Assembly (NCBI GenBank): GCA_018816095.1
Contig: JAHIWP010000074.1
Span: 1 to 42,365, forward strand
Origin: Gammaproteobacteria bacterium
GTDB taxonomy: Bacteria > Pseudomonadota > Gammaproteobacteria > Pseudomonadales > Pseudomonadaceae
Direction: 5' to 3'
Length of the DNA: 42,365 nucleotides
A program made the position numbers and the translations under genes. Shown here piece after piece: positions 9,296 to 18,869 of the stretch; position 1 is the first letter of the stretch, and the number at the start of each line of letters is the position of its first letter. The notes beneath the pieces are model-generated. The model saw only the letters and a program-made list of their open reading frames with translations, ran no database searches and was not told where the DNA came from.

Positions 9296-9886
9296 TTAGT
9301 TGCGGCCCATCAGGACCTTGAGGCGATCACGGTCAGCATTGAAACTGCTGTCCGCCGCTTTGCGCATGGCTTGATAACGCAATATGTCGCTTTTGAGGCG
9401 TTCTTGCTCAACCTTTTGGCTGTCAATTTGCGCCAATAGGTTAGCCGGCACTGCACGCCCGGCGCGCTCATGATTGGCCGCCTGGCTTTGCAGGTTGGCT
9501 TGTTGAGTGCGAACGGACTGCAGGTTGCCGCGTGCCACGCCAATCAAGCCATCCAGCTCGGCGAGCTTGCGCTGGCGCGCGCGCTCGACATCTTCAGGGG
9601 TGCTGTAAAAGCGCAACAACTGTGCATCTGAGCTGGCCCGCGCCTTCTCCGCCAGGATGTGCTTCATTTCTTCGGCGCTGGGGGCTGGCGGAATCACCTT
9701 GACCACCCGCCCCTGATCGTTCAGCGCCTCATAGCCCTTGCCGATGTGCTCTGGCGGCACGCCCTGACGACTGAGCACCGTGGTGCCCTTGTCATCGACA
9801 TAGCGGTACAACTCAGTTGCACCTGCCACAACCGGCAACAGTAGGCCAAGCAACAGCGAACAGCGGGTCAGGGCAGATTTATGCAC
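9296..9886 (-). CDS. DUF4124-domain periplasmic protein
   Basis: A 196-residue secreted protein of unknown function. It has a signal peptide (MHKSALTRCSLLLGLLLPVVAGA, cleavage near residue 23) and then the DUF4124 motif TELYRYVDDKGTTVLSR at ~24-40, common in gammaproteobacterial envelope proteins. Residues ~75-195 are charged and helical, likely coiled coil (LAELDGLIGVARGNLQSVRTQ and following). It lies 23 bases downstream of pyrE on the same strand and may share its transcript. Confidence 0.85.
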   Translation of the reverse strand: MHKSALTRCSLLLGLLLPVVAGATELYRYVDDKGTTVLSRQGVPPEHIGKGYEALNDQGRVVKVIPPAPSAEEMKHILAEKARASSDAQLLRFYSTPEDVERARQRKLAELDGLIGVARGNLQSVRTQQANLQSQAANHERAGRAVPANLLAQIDSQKVEQERLKSDILRYQAMRKAADSSFNADRDRLKVLMGRN

Positions 9887-9909
9887 AATACAGCACCTTT
9901 ATCAGCAGG

Positions 9910-10551
9910 TTAGATTCCGTACTCGGCACGATAGGCTTGTACCGCCGGGAGATACTGCTTGAGTTCAGCATCCTCTGCCAGATATTCCAGTACTTGTTCG
10001 AGTGACACAATGCTCACGACTGGCATCGCGTAGTCACGCTCAACTTCTTGAATGGCCGAAAGCTCACCCTTGCCGCGCTCCTGACGATTCAGGGCAATCA
10101 GCACACCAGCCGCCTTGGCACCCTGCGCCTGGATGATTTGCATCACCTCGCGGATCGCGGTACCCGCGGTGATCACATCATCGATGATCAGTACGCGACC
10201 GGCCAATGGCGCACCGACTAGCGTGCCACCCTCGCCATGATCTTTAGCTTCTTTACGGTTAAAGCACCAAGGCATATCGCGCTGATGATGCTCCGCCAGC
10301 GCCACCGCGGTGGTGGCGGCTAACGGAATGCCTTTATAGGCCGGGCCGAACAACACATCGAAGTCGATACCGCTGTCAACTACTGCCGCGGCATAAAACC
10401 GCCCAAGTTGCGCCAGCGCGAGGCCGCTGTCGAACAAGCCTGCATTGAAGAAATAAGGGCTGACGCGCCCGGATTTCAGCGTGAACTGACCAAAGCGTAG
10501 AACCCCACGCTCGATGGCAAAACGGATGAAATCGCGCTGATACGCTTGCAT
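9910..10551 (-). CDS. pyrE: Orotate phosphoribosyltransferase
   Basis: Transfers ribose-5-phosphate from PRPP to orotate, forming OMP in pyrimidine synthesis. The 213-residue type I PRTase has the N-terminal [16 protein letters not shown] orotate-site segment (~24-39), [12 protein letters not shown] (~67-78), the dimer-loop lysines in [13 protein letters not shown], and the PRPP-binding [13 protein letters not shown] at ~120-132. It is divergent from crc across a 92-base gap, the standard Pseudomonas arrangement. Confidence 0.98.
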   Translation of the reverse strand: MQAYQRDFIRFAIERGVLRFGQFTLKSGRVSPYFFNAGLFDSGLALAQLGRFYAAAVVDSGIDFDVLFGPAYKGIPLAATTAVALAEHHQRDMPWCFNRKEAKDHGEGGTLVGAPLAGRVLIIDDVITAGTAIREVMQIIQAQGAKAAGVLIALNRQERGKGELSAIQEVERDYAMPVVSIVSLEQVLEYLAEDAELKQYLPAVQAYRAEYGI

Positions 10552-10643
10552 GAAAAAGTCCCGGACGGCACGGTTTTACTAGGAAGTTACTTATTAGAGA
10601 CGAGCTCGGGTATCATACACGCACGTGATTTTTGGGGCCATTT

Positions 10644-11423
10644 ATGCGGATCATCAGTGTGAACGTGAATGGTATTCATGCTGCAGTCGAGCGCGGTTTG
10701 CTCAGTTGGCTGCAAGCACAGAATGCCGACGTCATCTGCCTGCAGGACACCCGCGCCTCCGCCTTTGAACTGGATGACCAAGCCTTCCAACTGGATGGCT
10801 ATTTCCTTTATGCCTGCGATGCAGAAGTGCCAGCCCAAGGTGGTGTGGCGCTGTATTCGCGGTTGCAACCCAAGGCGGTAATCAGCGGCCTCGGCTTTGA
10901 AATGGCCGACCGCTATGGGCGCTACCTGCAAGCTGATTTTGACAAAGTAAGTATTGCCACCTTGCTGATGCCTTCGGGACAGCAGGGCGACGAGAACTTG
11001 AATCAGAAATTCAAGTTCATGGACGACTTCACCCATTATTTGGACAAGCAGCGCCGCAAGCGCCGCGAGTACATCTACTGCGGCTCGCTCTACGTGGCGC
11101 ATCAGAAGCTCGACGTGAAGAACTGGCGCGATTGCCAGCAATCACCGGGATTCCTCGCCCCAGAGCGGGCTTGGCTGGATGAAGTGATTGGCTCCATGGG
11201 CTATGTTGATGCATTGCGCGAAGTCAGCCGCGAAGGCGACCAGTTCAGCTGGTGGCCAGACAGCGAGCAGGCCGAGCTGCTCAACCTGGGCTATCGCTTC
11301 GACTATCAACTGCTCACCCCCGGCATGCGCCGCAGCATTCGCAGCGCCCGCTTGCCGCACCAGCCGCGCTTCTCGCAGCATGCGCCTTTGATCGTCGATT
11401 ACGACTGGATTCTCAGCGTATAG
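10644..11423 (+). CDS. crc: Catabolite repression control protein Crc (exonuclease III-like fold)
   Basis: Crc cooperates with Hfq to repress translation of catabolic mRNAs bearing A-rich motifs. The 259-residue protein has the EEP/exonuclease III fold (MRIISVNVNGIHAAVERG at the start, RFDYQLLTP near 220, HAPLIVDYDW at the end). The active-site stretch reads CLQDTRAS instead of the LQET.. of real exonucleases, so the catalytic Glu is replaced by Asp, consistent with the reported lack of nuclease activity. The start at 10644 matches the family N-terminus; an in-frame ATG 4 codons upstream exists. A strong terminator follows at 11435. Confidence 0.95.
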   Translation: MRIISVNVNGIHAAVERGLLSWLQAQNADVICLQDTRASAFELDDQAFQLDGYFLYACDAEVPAQGGVALYSRLQPKAVISGLGFEMADRYGRYLQADFDKVSIATLLMPSGQQGDENLNQKFKFMDDFTHYLDKQRRKRREYIYCGSLYVAHQKLDVKNWRDCQQSPGFLAPERAWLDEVIGSMGYVDALREVSREGDQFSWWPDSEQAELLNLGYRFDYQLLTPGMRRSIRSARLPHQPRFSQHAPLIVDYDWILSV

Positions 11424-11434
11424 CCAACAGGCAG

Positions 11435-11464
11435 AAAAAAGCCGACGCATGCGTCGGCTTTTTT
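11435..11464. terminator. Bidirectional intrinsic terminator between crc and the DUF4870 gene
   Basis: The perfect 18-base palindrome GCCGACGCATGCGTCGGC at 11441-11458 is flanked by A6 on the left and T6 on the right. It therefore works as a factor-independent terminator for crc (plus) and for the convergent minus-strand gene that ends at 11480. Confidence 0.95.
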
Positions 11465-11479
11465 GCATCTACCAACTGC

Positions 11480-11854
11480 TTATTTGATCAAGCGCCAAGC
11501 AAAGGGATAGCGATACGCCTGACCTTCATTGGCCTTGATTCCTGCAATGATGGTCAACACCAGCGCGGCCACACAGACCAGCAGCATCAATGGAAAGCCG
11601 ATCAGTATCCAGGCCAGCAAACCGCAGACCATTAATGCAAGGCTCACGGTGATCTGAAAGTTCAGCGCCTCTTTGCCCTGCTGATCGACAAACGGGTCGA
11701 GATCCTTCTTCAGCTGCCAAGCGATAAGTGGGCCGATAACATTGCCGACCATAGGTGCGAGAACCCAAGCAAACGCCGCGAAATGGCACAACATTGCCCA
11801 CTGGCGGGCCTCAGGGCCGGGAACCGGCTGCAGTGCTTGGGTCTCGTCACTCAT
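11480..11854 (-). CDS. DUF4870/Tic20-like small membrane protein
   Basis: A 124-residue inner-membrane protein of unknown function. The start at 11854 has AAGGAGAGG upstream. After a proline-rich N-terminus come three hydrophobic segments: WAMLCHFAAFAWVLAPMVGN (~19-38), an NVIGPLIAWQLKK loop, then ISLALMVCGLLAW and LLVCVAALVLTIIAGI (~68-110). The 'D.QGKEALNFQ' motif between helices is diagnostic of the DUF4870 family. It lies 40 bases downstream of rph on the same strand. Confidence 0.88.
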   Translation of the reverse strand: MSDETQALQPVPGPEARQWAMLCHFAAFAWVLAPMVGNVIGPLIAWQLKKDLDPFVDQQGKEALNFQITVSLALMVCGLLAWILIGFPLMLLVCVAALVLTIIAGIKANEGQAYRYPFAWRLIK

Positions 11855-11894
11855 GGTGCCTCTCCTTGCGTTATCGACTTGCAGCAAAGCTCAA

Positions 11895-12617
11895 TCAGTC
11901 AGCCAGCGCCGCTTGCTGCAGCTCGAACAGCTCTGTCATGCCTTTCTGTGCCAACGCCAGCATGGCATTCAGCTCAGCCGGCTGGAAGGGTGCGCCTTCG
12001 GCGGTGCCCTGCACTTCGATGAAGCCACCGGTGTTGGTCATCACCACGTTGAGGTCAGTTTCAGCGGCAGAATCTTCCAAATAATCCAAATCCAGCACTG
12101 GCTCGCCTTGATACATACCCACTGAGACAGCGGCAATCATCTGCTTGAGTGGATCACCGTTTTTCAGACCGCCCCGCTTCTTGATCACTTTCAGTGCATC
12201 AATCACCGCCACCATGGCACCGGTAATAGAGGCGGTACGGGTGCCGCCATCGGCCTGGATCACGTCGCAGTCGACATACAGGGTGTTTTCGCCCAGTTTC
12301 GACATATCCAGCGCCGCGCGCAGCGAACGGCCAATCAAGCGCTGAATTTCCAGAGTACGACCGCCCTGCTTGCCGCGGCTGGCTTCACGCTGGTTACGGT
12401 CACCGGTGGCACGCGGCAGCATGCCGTATTCGGCGGTCAACCAACCCTGGCCCTGGCCTTTCAAGAAGCGCGGAACGCCCGACTCAACACTGACCGTGCA
12501 AATCACTTTGGTATCGCCAAACTCCACCAACACCGAACCCTCGGCATGCTTGGTGTAGTTGCGGGTGATACGAATCGAGCGCAACTGATCGGCGGCGCGG
12601 CCACTGGGACGTTTCAT
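11895..12617 (-). CDS. rph: Ribonuclease PH
   Basis: A phosphate-dependent 3'-5' exoribonuclease that trims tRNA precursors and takes part in rRNA decay. The 240-residue protein matches the whole family: [20 protein letters not shown] start, [12 protein letters not shown] (~34-45), [15 protein letters not shown] (~65-80, phosphate and RNA site), [14 protein letters not shown] (~91-104), [19 protein letters not shown] (~117-135) and [20 protein letters not shown] (~177-196). Nothing is missing, so it should be active. It is divergent from yicC. Confidence 0.98.
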   Translation of the reverse strand: MKRPSGRAADQLRSIRITRNYTKHAEGSVLVEFGDTKVICTVSVESGVPRFLKGQGQGWLTAEYGMLPRATGDRNQREASRGKQGGRTLEIQRLIGRSLRAALDMSKLGENTLYVDCDVIQADGGTRTASITGAMVAVIDALKVIKKRGGLKNGDPLKQMIAAVSVGMYQGEPVLDLDYLEDSAAETDLNVVMTNTGGFIEVQGTAEGAPFQPAELNAMLALAQKGMTELFELQQAALAD

Positions 12618-12757
12618 CTAGGAATACCTACTCTGAATAAAAATCTGCTGCCCATTATAGGGACGTAAGCCTGTGCTGACATGCCGAATTGGGAGCCACT
12701 GACGCACTGCGCTACAATCCTGCGCCTTTCGTTACGACTTTTCGCGAGGTTCGCCCC

Positions 12758-13621
12758 ATGATCCACAGCATGACTGCCTTCGCCCGCGCCGAACAGGCCG
12801 GCGCCAACGGCACCCTGAGCTGGGAGCTACGCTCGGTCAACCATCGCTACCTGGAACCGCACCTGCGCCTGCCGGAAGCCTTCCGTGACCTCGAAGGCGC
12901 GGTGCGCGAAGCGCTGCGTAATGGCCTTTCCCGTGGCAAAGTCGAATGCACCCTGCGCTTCAGTGATGACAATGCCGGTAAAGCCCTGCAAGTCGACCTG
13001 GAGCGCGCCGCACAACTGGTCGCCGCCGCCGAAAGCATTGCCAGCCTGATCAAGCAACCCGCCGCACTCAACCCGCTGGAAGTGCTGGGCTGGCCCGGCG
13101 TGCTGGTTGCCGATGCCGCAGACCCGCAGGCGCTCAATAAAACCGCACTGGCACTCTTCACCCAAGCACTGGACGAGCTGAAACAAGGCCGTTTGCGTGA
13201 AGGCGCAGAACTGGCCAAGCTGCTCAACGAACGCCTGGACAGCATTGCAGCCGAAGTCGTTGCCCTGCGCGAACTCGTACCGCAGATGCTGGCTGCCCAG
13301 CGCCAGAAGATTATCGACCGCTGCGCCGAGATGCAGGCCGAGCTCGACCCGCAGCGCCTGGAGCAAGAGCTGGTGATGCTCGCGCAGAAAAGCGACGTGG
13401 CCGAAGAACTCGATCGCCTGGTTACCCATGTCAGTGAGGTACGCCGCGTATTAAAGAGTGGCGGTGCAGCGGGCCGGCGCCTGGACTTCCTCATGCAGGA
13501 GCTCAACCGCGAAGCCAACACGCTCGGTTCCAAGGCCTTCGACACGCGCAGCACTCAGGCCGCCGTTAACTTAAAAGTGCTGATTGAACAGATGCGCGAA
13601 CAAGTACAGAACATCGAATAA
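12758..13621 (+). CDS. yicC: YicC-family endoribonuclease
   Basis: A 287-residue member of the YicC/DUF1732 family, shown in E. coli to be an RNA endonuclease. It has the conserved start MIHSMTAFARAE, SWELRSVNHRYLEPHLRLPE (~24-43), SRGKVECTLRF (~63-73), and the highly conserved C-terminus GRRLDFLMQELNREANTLGSKA (~240-261) that contains the putative active-site acidic residues. The start at 12758 follows a GAGG site; the longer frame from 12689 has no family match. It lies just upstream of gmk, as in many proteobacteria. Confidence 0.95.
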   Translation: MIHSMTAFARAEQAGANGTLSWELRSVNHRYLEPHLRLPEAFRDLEGAVREALRNGLSRGKVECTLRFSDDNAGKALQVDLERAAQLVAAAESIASLIKQPAALNPLEVLGWPGVLVADAADPQALNKTALALFTQALDELKQGRLREGAELAKLLNERLDSIAAEVVALRELVPQMLAAQRQKIIDRCAEMQAELDPQRLEQELVMLAQKSDVAEELDRLVTHVSEVRRVLKSGGAAGRRLDFLMQELNREANTLGSKAFDTRSTQAAVNLKVLIEQMREQVQNIE

Positions 13622-13667
13622 GCCAAACCGCTACTGCTACTCTTCGAACAACGCGCTCCAGGACTGA

Positions 13668-14291
<624 letters not shown>

Positions 14292-14405
14292 CTTACCGTG
14301 CACCGGTAAATCAATGCTTCCCTTAAGGCTGGTGATTTTTTAGACTATTCAGTCCGCTCGCCCATTTGGGCCCAGCTCTATTACGCATTTGCTACGAGGA
14401 ACACC

Positions 14406-14669
14406 ATGGCCCGCGTTACCGTCGAAGATTGCCTGGATCACGTTGATAACCGCTTTGAACTGGTCATGCTCGCCACCAAGCGCTCGCGCCAACTGGCTAC
14501 CGGTGGCAAAGAGCCGAAGCTGGCTTGGGAAAATGACAAGCCAACCGTCGTCGCGCTGCGTGAAATCGCTGCCGGCCTGATGAGCTATGACGTCATCGCC
14601 CAAGACGATATCGTCGAGGAAGAGCCACTGTTTGCTGCATTCGAGGAAGAGGCGAACGAGCCTCTGTAA
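14406..14669 (+). CDS. rpoZ: RNA polymerase omega subunit
   Basis: Small subunit that helps assemble the beta' subunit and forms part of ppGpp site 1. The 87 residues begin [20 protein letters not shown], whose N-terminal MARVT contacts ppGpp in E. coli, and continue with [12 protein letters not shown] and [13 protein letters not shown]. The C-terminus is acidic. The ribosome site is GAGGA at 14395-14399. A 114-base gap from gmk with a small TTACCG/CGGTAA stem suggests a separate promoter. Confidence 0.98.
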   Translation: MARVTVEDCLDHVDNRFELVMLATKRSRQLATGGKEPKLAWENDKPTVVALREIAAGLMSYDVIAQDDIVEEEPLFAAFEEEANEPL

Positions 14670-14729
14670 GCCTATGCCGGGTCGACGTCGTCAGGCGCAA
14701 GGTCATCTGAATCGGCAGGGGAGTTTCCC

Positions 14730-16838
14730 ATGCCGAGCATAGATGTACTCGCCGAGAGACTTTCGACCTACCTCGACGACGACCAGGTCAACCTGGTCCG
14801 TCGCGCCTATTTCTACGCCGAACAAGCCCACGACGGCCAACGCCGCCGCAGCGGCGAAGCCTATGTCACCCACCCCCTCGCAGTGGCGTGCATCTTGGCT
14901 GATATGCACATGGACCATCAGAGCCTGATGGCCGCGATGCTGCATGACGTCATTGAAGACACCGGTATCGCCAAGGAAGCCCTGGACACCCAGTTTGGTG
15001 AGTCCGTGGCCGAGCTGGTCGATGGGGTCAGCAAACTGACCCAGATGAACTTCGAGACCAAGGCCGAAGCGCAGGCGGAAAATTTCCAGAAAATGGCCAT
15101 GGCCATGGCACGCGATATCCGCGTAATTTTGGTCAAACTGGCCGACCGTCTGCACAACATGCGCACCCTGGAAGTGTTGTCCGGCGAGAAACGCCGGCGC
15201 ATCGCCAAGGAAACCCTGGAAATCTACGCACCGATTGCCAATCGCCTGGGCATGCACAGCATGCGCATCGAGTTCGAGGATCTGGGTTTCAAGGCCATGC
15301 ACCCGATGCGCTCCGAGCGCATTCGCGCAGCGGTGAAGCGCGCTCGGGGCAACCGCAAGGAAATCGTCAACAAGATCGAAGAGTCGATCACCCACTGCCT
15401 TGCTCGCGAAGGCATGGAAGGCGAGGTCTCGGGCCGCGAGAAGCACCTCTACGGCATCTACCAGAAGATGCGCGGCAAGCGCCGGGCGTTCAACGAAATC
15501 ATGGACGTCTACGCCTTCCGCATCGTTGTCGACAAAGTCGATACCTGCTACCGCGTGCTTGGCGCCGTGCATAACCTGTACAAACCGCTGCCGGGGCGCT
15601 TCAAGGATTACATCGCAATTCCCAAGGCCAACGGCTACCAGTCGTTGCACACCACGCTATTCGGCATGCACGGGGTACCGATCGAAATCCAGATCCGTAC
15701 CCGTGAAATGGAAGAGCTGGCCAACAACGGGATTGCCGCGCACTGGTTGTACAAATCCAACGAGGAAGACCAACCCAAGGGCAGCCACGCCCGCGCACGG
15801 CAATGGGTCAAGGGTGTGCTAGAGATGCAGCAGCGCGCCGGTAACTCGCTGGAATTTATCGAAAGCGTGAAAATCGACCTGTTCCCCGACGAGGTCTACG
15901 TGTTCACGCCCAAGGGCCGCATCATGGAGCTGCCGAAAGGCTCCACCGCGGTCGATTTTGCCTACGCGGTGCACACTGACGTCGGCAATACCTGCATTGC
16001 TTGTCGTATCAACCGCCGCCTAGCCCCGCTGTCGCAAGCCCTGGAAAGCGGCTCAACCGTGGAAATCGTCAGCGCGCCAGGTGCCCGCCCCAACCCGGCC
16101 TGGTTGAACTTCGTGGTTACCGGTAAGGCCCGGACGCACATCCGCCATGCGCTCAAACTGCAGCGCCGCTCGGAATCCATCAGCCTTGGCGAGCGCTTGT
16201 TGAACAAGGTACTCGTCAGCTTCGACAGCCATCTCGACAAAATTCCGGCTGAGCGGATTCAAACCGTCGTCGCCGAATACCAGCAGGACGTGCTCGAAGA
16301 CCTGCTCGAAGACATTGGCCTGGGCAATCGCATGGCCTATGTGGTGGCTCGCCGCCTGCTCAGTGACAACGGCGAAGCCTTGCCGAGCAGTGAAGGTCCG
16401 CTGGCGATCCGCGGCACCGAAGGCTTGGTGTTGAGTTACGCCAAGTGCTGCACACCAATTCCGGGCGACCCGATTGTTGGTCACCTGTCTGCCGGTAAAG
16501 GCATGGTGGTGCACCTGGACAGCTGCAAGAACATCGGCGAAATCCGCCACAACCCGGAAAAATGCATCCAACTGTCCTGGGCCAAGGATGTGACCGGCGA
16601 GTTCAATGTCGAATTGCGCGTTGAACTGGAGCACCAGCGCGGTCTCATTGCGTTACTGGCCGGCAGCGTCAATGCCGCCGACGGCAATATCGAGAAAATC
16701 AGCATGGACGAACGCGATGGCCGCATCAGCGTGGTTCAGCTGGTGGTCAGCGTACATGACCGCGTACACCTGGCCCGCGTGATCAGGAAGCTGCGCGGCC
16801 TGACTGGTGTCATCCGCATCACTCGCGCCCGCGGTTGA
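14730..16838 (+). CDS. spoT: Bifunctional (p)ppGpp synthetase/hydrolase
   Basis: Makes and degrades (p)ppGpp in response to stress and starvation. The 702 residues carry, in order: an HD hydrolase domain (THPLAVACILADMHMD near 47 and the HDVIEDT metal motif near 72, so hydrolysis should be intact), the RelA/SpoT synthetase domain (~240-350, AIPKANGYQSLHTT near 299), a TGS domain (VYVFTPKGRIMELPKGSTAVDFAYAVHT, ~388-415), a helical region, and a C-terminal ACT domain (~625-700). It follows rpoZ by 60 bases, the conserved rpoZ-spoT pair. Confidence 0.97.
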   Translation: MPSIDVLAERLSTYLDDDQVNLVRRAYFYAEQAHDGQRRRSGEAYVTHPLAVACILADMHMDHQSLMAAMLHDVIEDTGIAKEALDTQFGESVAELVDGVSKLTQMNFETKAEAQAENFQKMAMAMARDIRVILVKLADRLHNMRTLEVLSGEKRRRIAKETLEIYAPIANRLGMHSMRIEFEDLGFKAMHPMRSERIRAAVKRARGNRKEIVNKIEESITHCLAREGMEGEVSGREKHLYGIYQKMRGKRRAFNEIMDVYAFRIVVDKVDTCYRVLGAVHNLYKPLPGRFKDYIAIPKANGYQSLHTTLFGMHGVPIEIQIRTREMEELANNGIAAHWLYKSNEEDQPKGSHARARQWVKGVLEMQQRAGNSLEFIESVKIDLFPDEVYVFTPKGRIMELPKGSTAVDFAYAVHTDVGNTCIACRINRRLAPLSQALESGSTVEIVSAPGARPNPAWLNFVVTGKARTHIRHALKLQRRSESISLGERLLNKVLVSFDSHLDKIPAERIQTVVAEYQQDVLEDLLEDIGLGNRMAYVVARRLLSDNGEALPSSEGPLAIRGTEGLVLSYAKCCTPIPGDPIVGHLSAGKGMVVHLDSCKNIGEIRHNPEKCIQLSWAKDVTGEFNVELRVELEHQRGLIALLAGSVNAADGNIEKISMDERDGRISVVQLVVSVHDRVHLARVIRKLRGLTGVIRITRARG

Positions 16839-16914
16839 TACGCGAGCAAAACTGATCACACCCAACACCTGTTAGTTGAACTTTGACAGTGCCCGTGGCT
16901 TTCCTCCACCCTAG

Positions 16915-16931
16915 GCGGCCTAACAGGCCGC
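16915..16931 (+). terminator. Hairpin between spoT and ridA
   Basis: GCGGCCT and AGGCCGC form a perfect 7-bp stem with a 3-base loop at 16915-16931, about 77 bases after the spoT stop. No T-run follows, so it may attenuate or process the spoT-ridA transcript rather than end it. Confidence 0.35.
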
Positions 16932-16981
16932 GCGAGCCATGCGCCGCCCATGATTTCCCTCAACCGTCTTTAGGAGTTCCC

Positions 16982-17362
16982 ATGAGCAAGAGCGTTATCA
17001 CCAGCGACAAAGCACCGGCCGCTATCGGCACTTACTCCCAGGCCATCAAAGCGGGCAACACGGTTTACATGTCCGGGCAAATTCCACTGGACCCAAAAAC
17101 CATGGAGCTGGTGGAAGGCTTTGAAGCCCAGACCGTGCAAGTATTCGAAAACCTCAAAGCCGTTGCCGAAGCCGCCGGCGGCTCGTTCAAAGACATCGTC
17201 AAGCTGAACATCTTCCTCACTGACCTTTCGCACTTCGCCAAAGTGAATGAAGTCATGGGCCGTTACTTCGAGCAGCCTTACCCAGCCCGCGCCGCCATCG
17301 GCGTTGCCGCCCTGCCACGCGGCTCGCAGGTAGAAATGGACGCTATTCTGGTTATTGAATAA
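16982..17362 (+). CDS. ridA: Reactive intermediate/imine deaminase RidA
   Basis: Hydrolyses the enamine/imine intermediates released by PLP enzymes such as serine/threonine dehydratase. The 126-residue YjgF/YER057c/UK114 protein shows [27 protein letters not shown] (~11-37) and the conserved [33 protein letters not shown], which holds the active-site Arg and Glu. The start at 16982 follows TAGGAG; the upstream in-frame ATG at 16883 adds residues with no family similarity. It is directly downstream of spoT. Confidence 0.97.
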   Translation: MSKSVITSDKAPAAIGTYSQAIKAGNTVYMSGQIPLDPKTMELVEGFEAQTVQVFENLKAVAEAAGGSFKDIVKLNIFLTDLSHFAKVNEVMGRYFEQPYPARAAIGVAALPRGSQVEMDAILVIE

Positions 17363-17369
17363 GTCCCTT

Positions 17370-17389
17370 GGCGGGGCCGCTGCCCCGCC
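17370..17389 (+). terminator. GC-rich hairpin after ridA
   Basis: GGCGGGG at 17370-17376 pairs perfectly with CCCCGCC at 17383-17389, 7 bases after the ridA stop. The following TCTCCTT is only weakly T-rich, so partial termination is likely. Confidence 0.55.
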
Positions 17390-17410
17390 CTCTCCTTGCG
17401 AGGACGCGCT

Positions 17411-18145
17411 ATGCGTAGCCTATCTGCTGCTCTGTTGTTCTGCGCCTTACTCAGTGGCTGCGCCAGCCCTCCGTCCGACCCTAGCGGTACGTGGATCAAC
17501 CAAGCGGCCATTGATGCCGCCACTGCAGGTGGCAACCTTCGCGAAGCCCTGCTCGCCTATGGGCCCAATCTGGAATGGCAGATTGACAGCCAGCACCGTT
17601 TAGCCAGTTTCAGCAACGGTTATGAGCGCGATGAGGGCACGTTTGAACGTCAGGCCGACGGCCGCTTACGCGTAGATTACTACGGTGATGTTCAGGAGTT
17701 TCTTAACCTTAGCGGCAGCGAACTGGTGCAGGCACAAAGCGCTACCTGGCCGGAACAACGCTTTGTCCGCGCACCTGCAGCACCCGCACCGCTTGCGCCA
17801 CTCGGCAGCAGCTTCGAACACGCCTTGTACAGCGCCTACCTAGGCGGCACCTGGTTGATCGAAGAAGGCTTGGGCGAAGGCGGTCTGGTGCTATTCAACG
17901 CTGATGGCAGCGTGCAAGGCCTACCAGGCGCAGAACGCTATGCCCTGTGCCTGGCCGGCGACTGTGCCGCCATGAGCGGCGAGTTCGACAGCCTTTGGCT
18001 GCAATTGGGCGAACAGGGACAGAGCTGGATTTTCGAGCGCGAAGGTAACCAGTTGCGCGTCTTTGAAGCCCTGAATCGTGCGCAGATTGATGAAATGCCC
18101 GACTTCTATAAGGGTCAGCAGCGCTGGCTACTCAAGCGTCGCTAA
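17411..18145 (+). CDS. Putative outer-membrane lipoprotein of unknown function
   Basis: A 244-residue protein with a lipoprotein signal peptide: MRSLSAALLFCALLSGC, lipobox LSGC with the acylated Cys at residue 17, followed by ASPPS. The residue after Cys is Ala, not Asp, which favours sorting to the outer membrane. The mature part has two similar-looking halves, each with a GTW motif (SGTWINQA near 26 and GGTWLIEEG near 150) and beta-rich, aspartate/glycine-containing sequence, suggesting a duplicated lipocalin-like fold (inference). The start at 17411 follows GAGG. I do not recognise a named family; its position next to ridA is shared with other Pseudomonas. Confidence 0.8.
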   Translation: MRSLSAALLFCALLSGCASPPSDPSGTWINQAAIDAATAGGNLREALLAYGPNLEWQIDSQHRLASFSNGYERDEGTFERQADGRLRVDYYGDVQEFLNLSGSELVQAQSATWPEQRFVRAPAAPAPLAPLGSSFEHALYSAYLGGTWLIEEGLGEGGLVLFNADGSVQGLPGAERYALCLAGDCAAMSGEFDSLWLQLGEQGQSWIFEREGNQLRVFEALNRAQIDEMPDFYKGQQRWLLKRR

Positions 18146-18169
18146 GCTGACGCGTTAAAAGGGTCCGCA

Positions 18170-18799
18170 TCACCCGAGGGCCTTCAGCGCACTTATAAGC
18201 AACCAGCCACCCAGGGCCAGCAGTAACGCGCCGCAGCCCCGATCCAACCAGCGGATTTGCTGTTGCAACCAGGCACGCCAGCGCCGATGACCCAGCAGGC
18301 GCACCAACGCCAAGTCCCACACCCAAACCACCATCGTCATCCACAGCATTGCCAGCGCCAGCCCCCAATTCGGCACGGCCGCCTCACGCAGGACGCCAAA
18401 CAGCCCGGCATAGAACAGCGGCAACTTGGGGTTGAAGCTACTGGCCAGCAACCCCTGGCGCAGCCCGTACCACCAACTCCCCGTCATGCTTTGCTCGCCC
18501 ACAGGCAGATTAAGATCACGCTGCGACAGCAGTGCCTGCAACCCAATCCAAGCAAAGTAGGCGCCACCTATTAGCTGTAGCAGCGGCCACAACACACCTC
18601 CGTCGCCCGGCAGCAACCCCAGCGCCAGTAACACCAGTAGCATGCTCAGCAGATTGGCCAGGGTAATGCCTCCGGCACAGCCGTCAGCCTGTCGCCTGCC
18701 CTGGGTCAGCGCCGTGCGGATCAGCAGAAAGAAATCCGGCCCTGGCGACAGCAGGGCCGCAAAGTGAGTGCTGGCGACCAGCAAAAATAACCCAAGCAT
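18170..18799 (-). CDS. LysE/RhtB-family amino acid exporter
   Basis: A 209-residue inner-membrane protein with about six hydrophobic segments. The family motif LLSPGPDFFLLIRTALTQGRRQ lies at ~16-37, followed by AGGITLANLLSMLLVLLALG, GGAYFAWIGLQALL and a SFNPKLPLFYAGLFG loop. It probably exports an amino acid; the substrate cannot be read. The start at 18799 is preferred over 18820 because TGGAGGTCG precedes it; that site lies inside a perfect hairpin (18808-18830). It is downstream of, and on the same strand as, an AraC-type regulator that may control it. Confidence 0.9.
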   Translation of the reverse strand: MLGLFLLVASTHFAALLSPGPDFFLLIRTALTQGRRQADGCAGGITLANLLSMLLVLLALGLLPGDGGVLWPLLQLIGGAYFAWIGLQALLSQRDLNLPVGEQSMTGSWWYGLRQGLLASSFNPKLPLFYAGLFGVLREAAVPNWGLALAMLWMTMVVWVWDLALVRLLGHRRWRAWLQQQIRWLDRGCGALLLALGGWLLISALKALG

Positions 18800-18807
18800 C
18801 GGCAATC

Positions 18808-18830
18808 GACCTCCATCCAAGGTGGAGGTC
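18808..18830 (-). promoter_or_regulatory. Hairpin masking the ribosome binding site of the LysE gene
   Basis: On the minus strand GACCTCCA and TGGAGGTC form a perfect 8-bp stem around a 7-base loop. The 3' arm contains the whole GGAGGT Shine-Dalgarno sequence that serves the ATG at 18799. Translation should therefore depend on opening this stem. The structure is seen directly; a regulatory role is inferred. Confidence 0.5.
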
Positions 18831-18869
18831 AGTTTCCCTGCAGCAGCCTTGTAAGGTCTTGGAGAAAAC

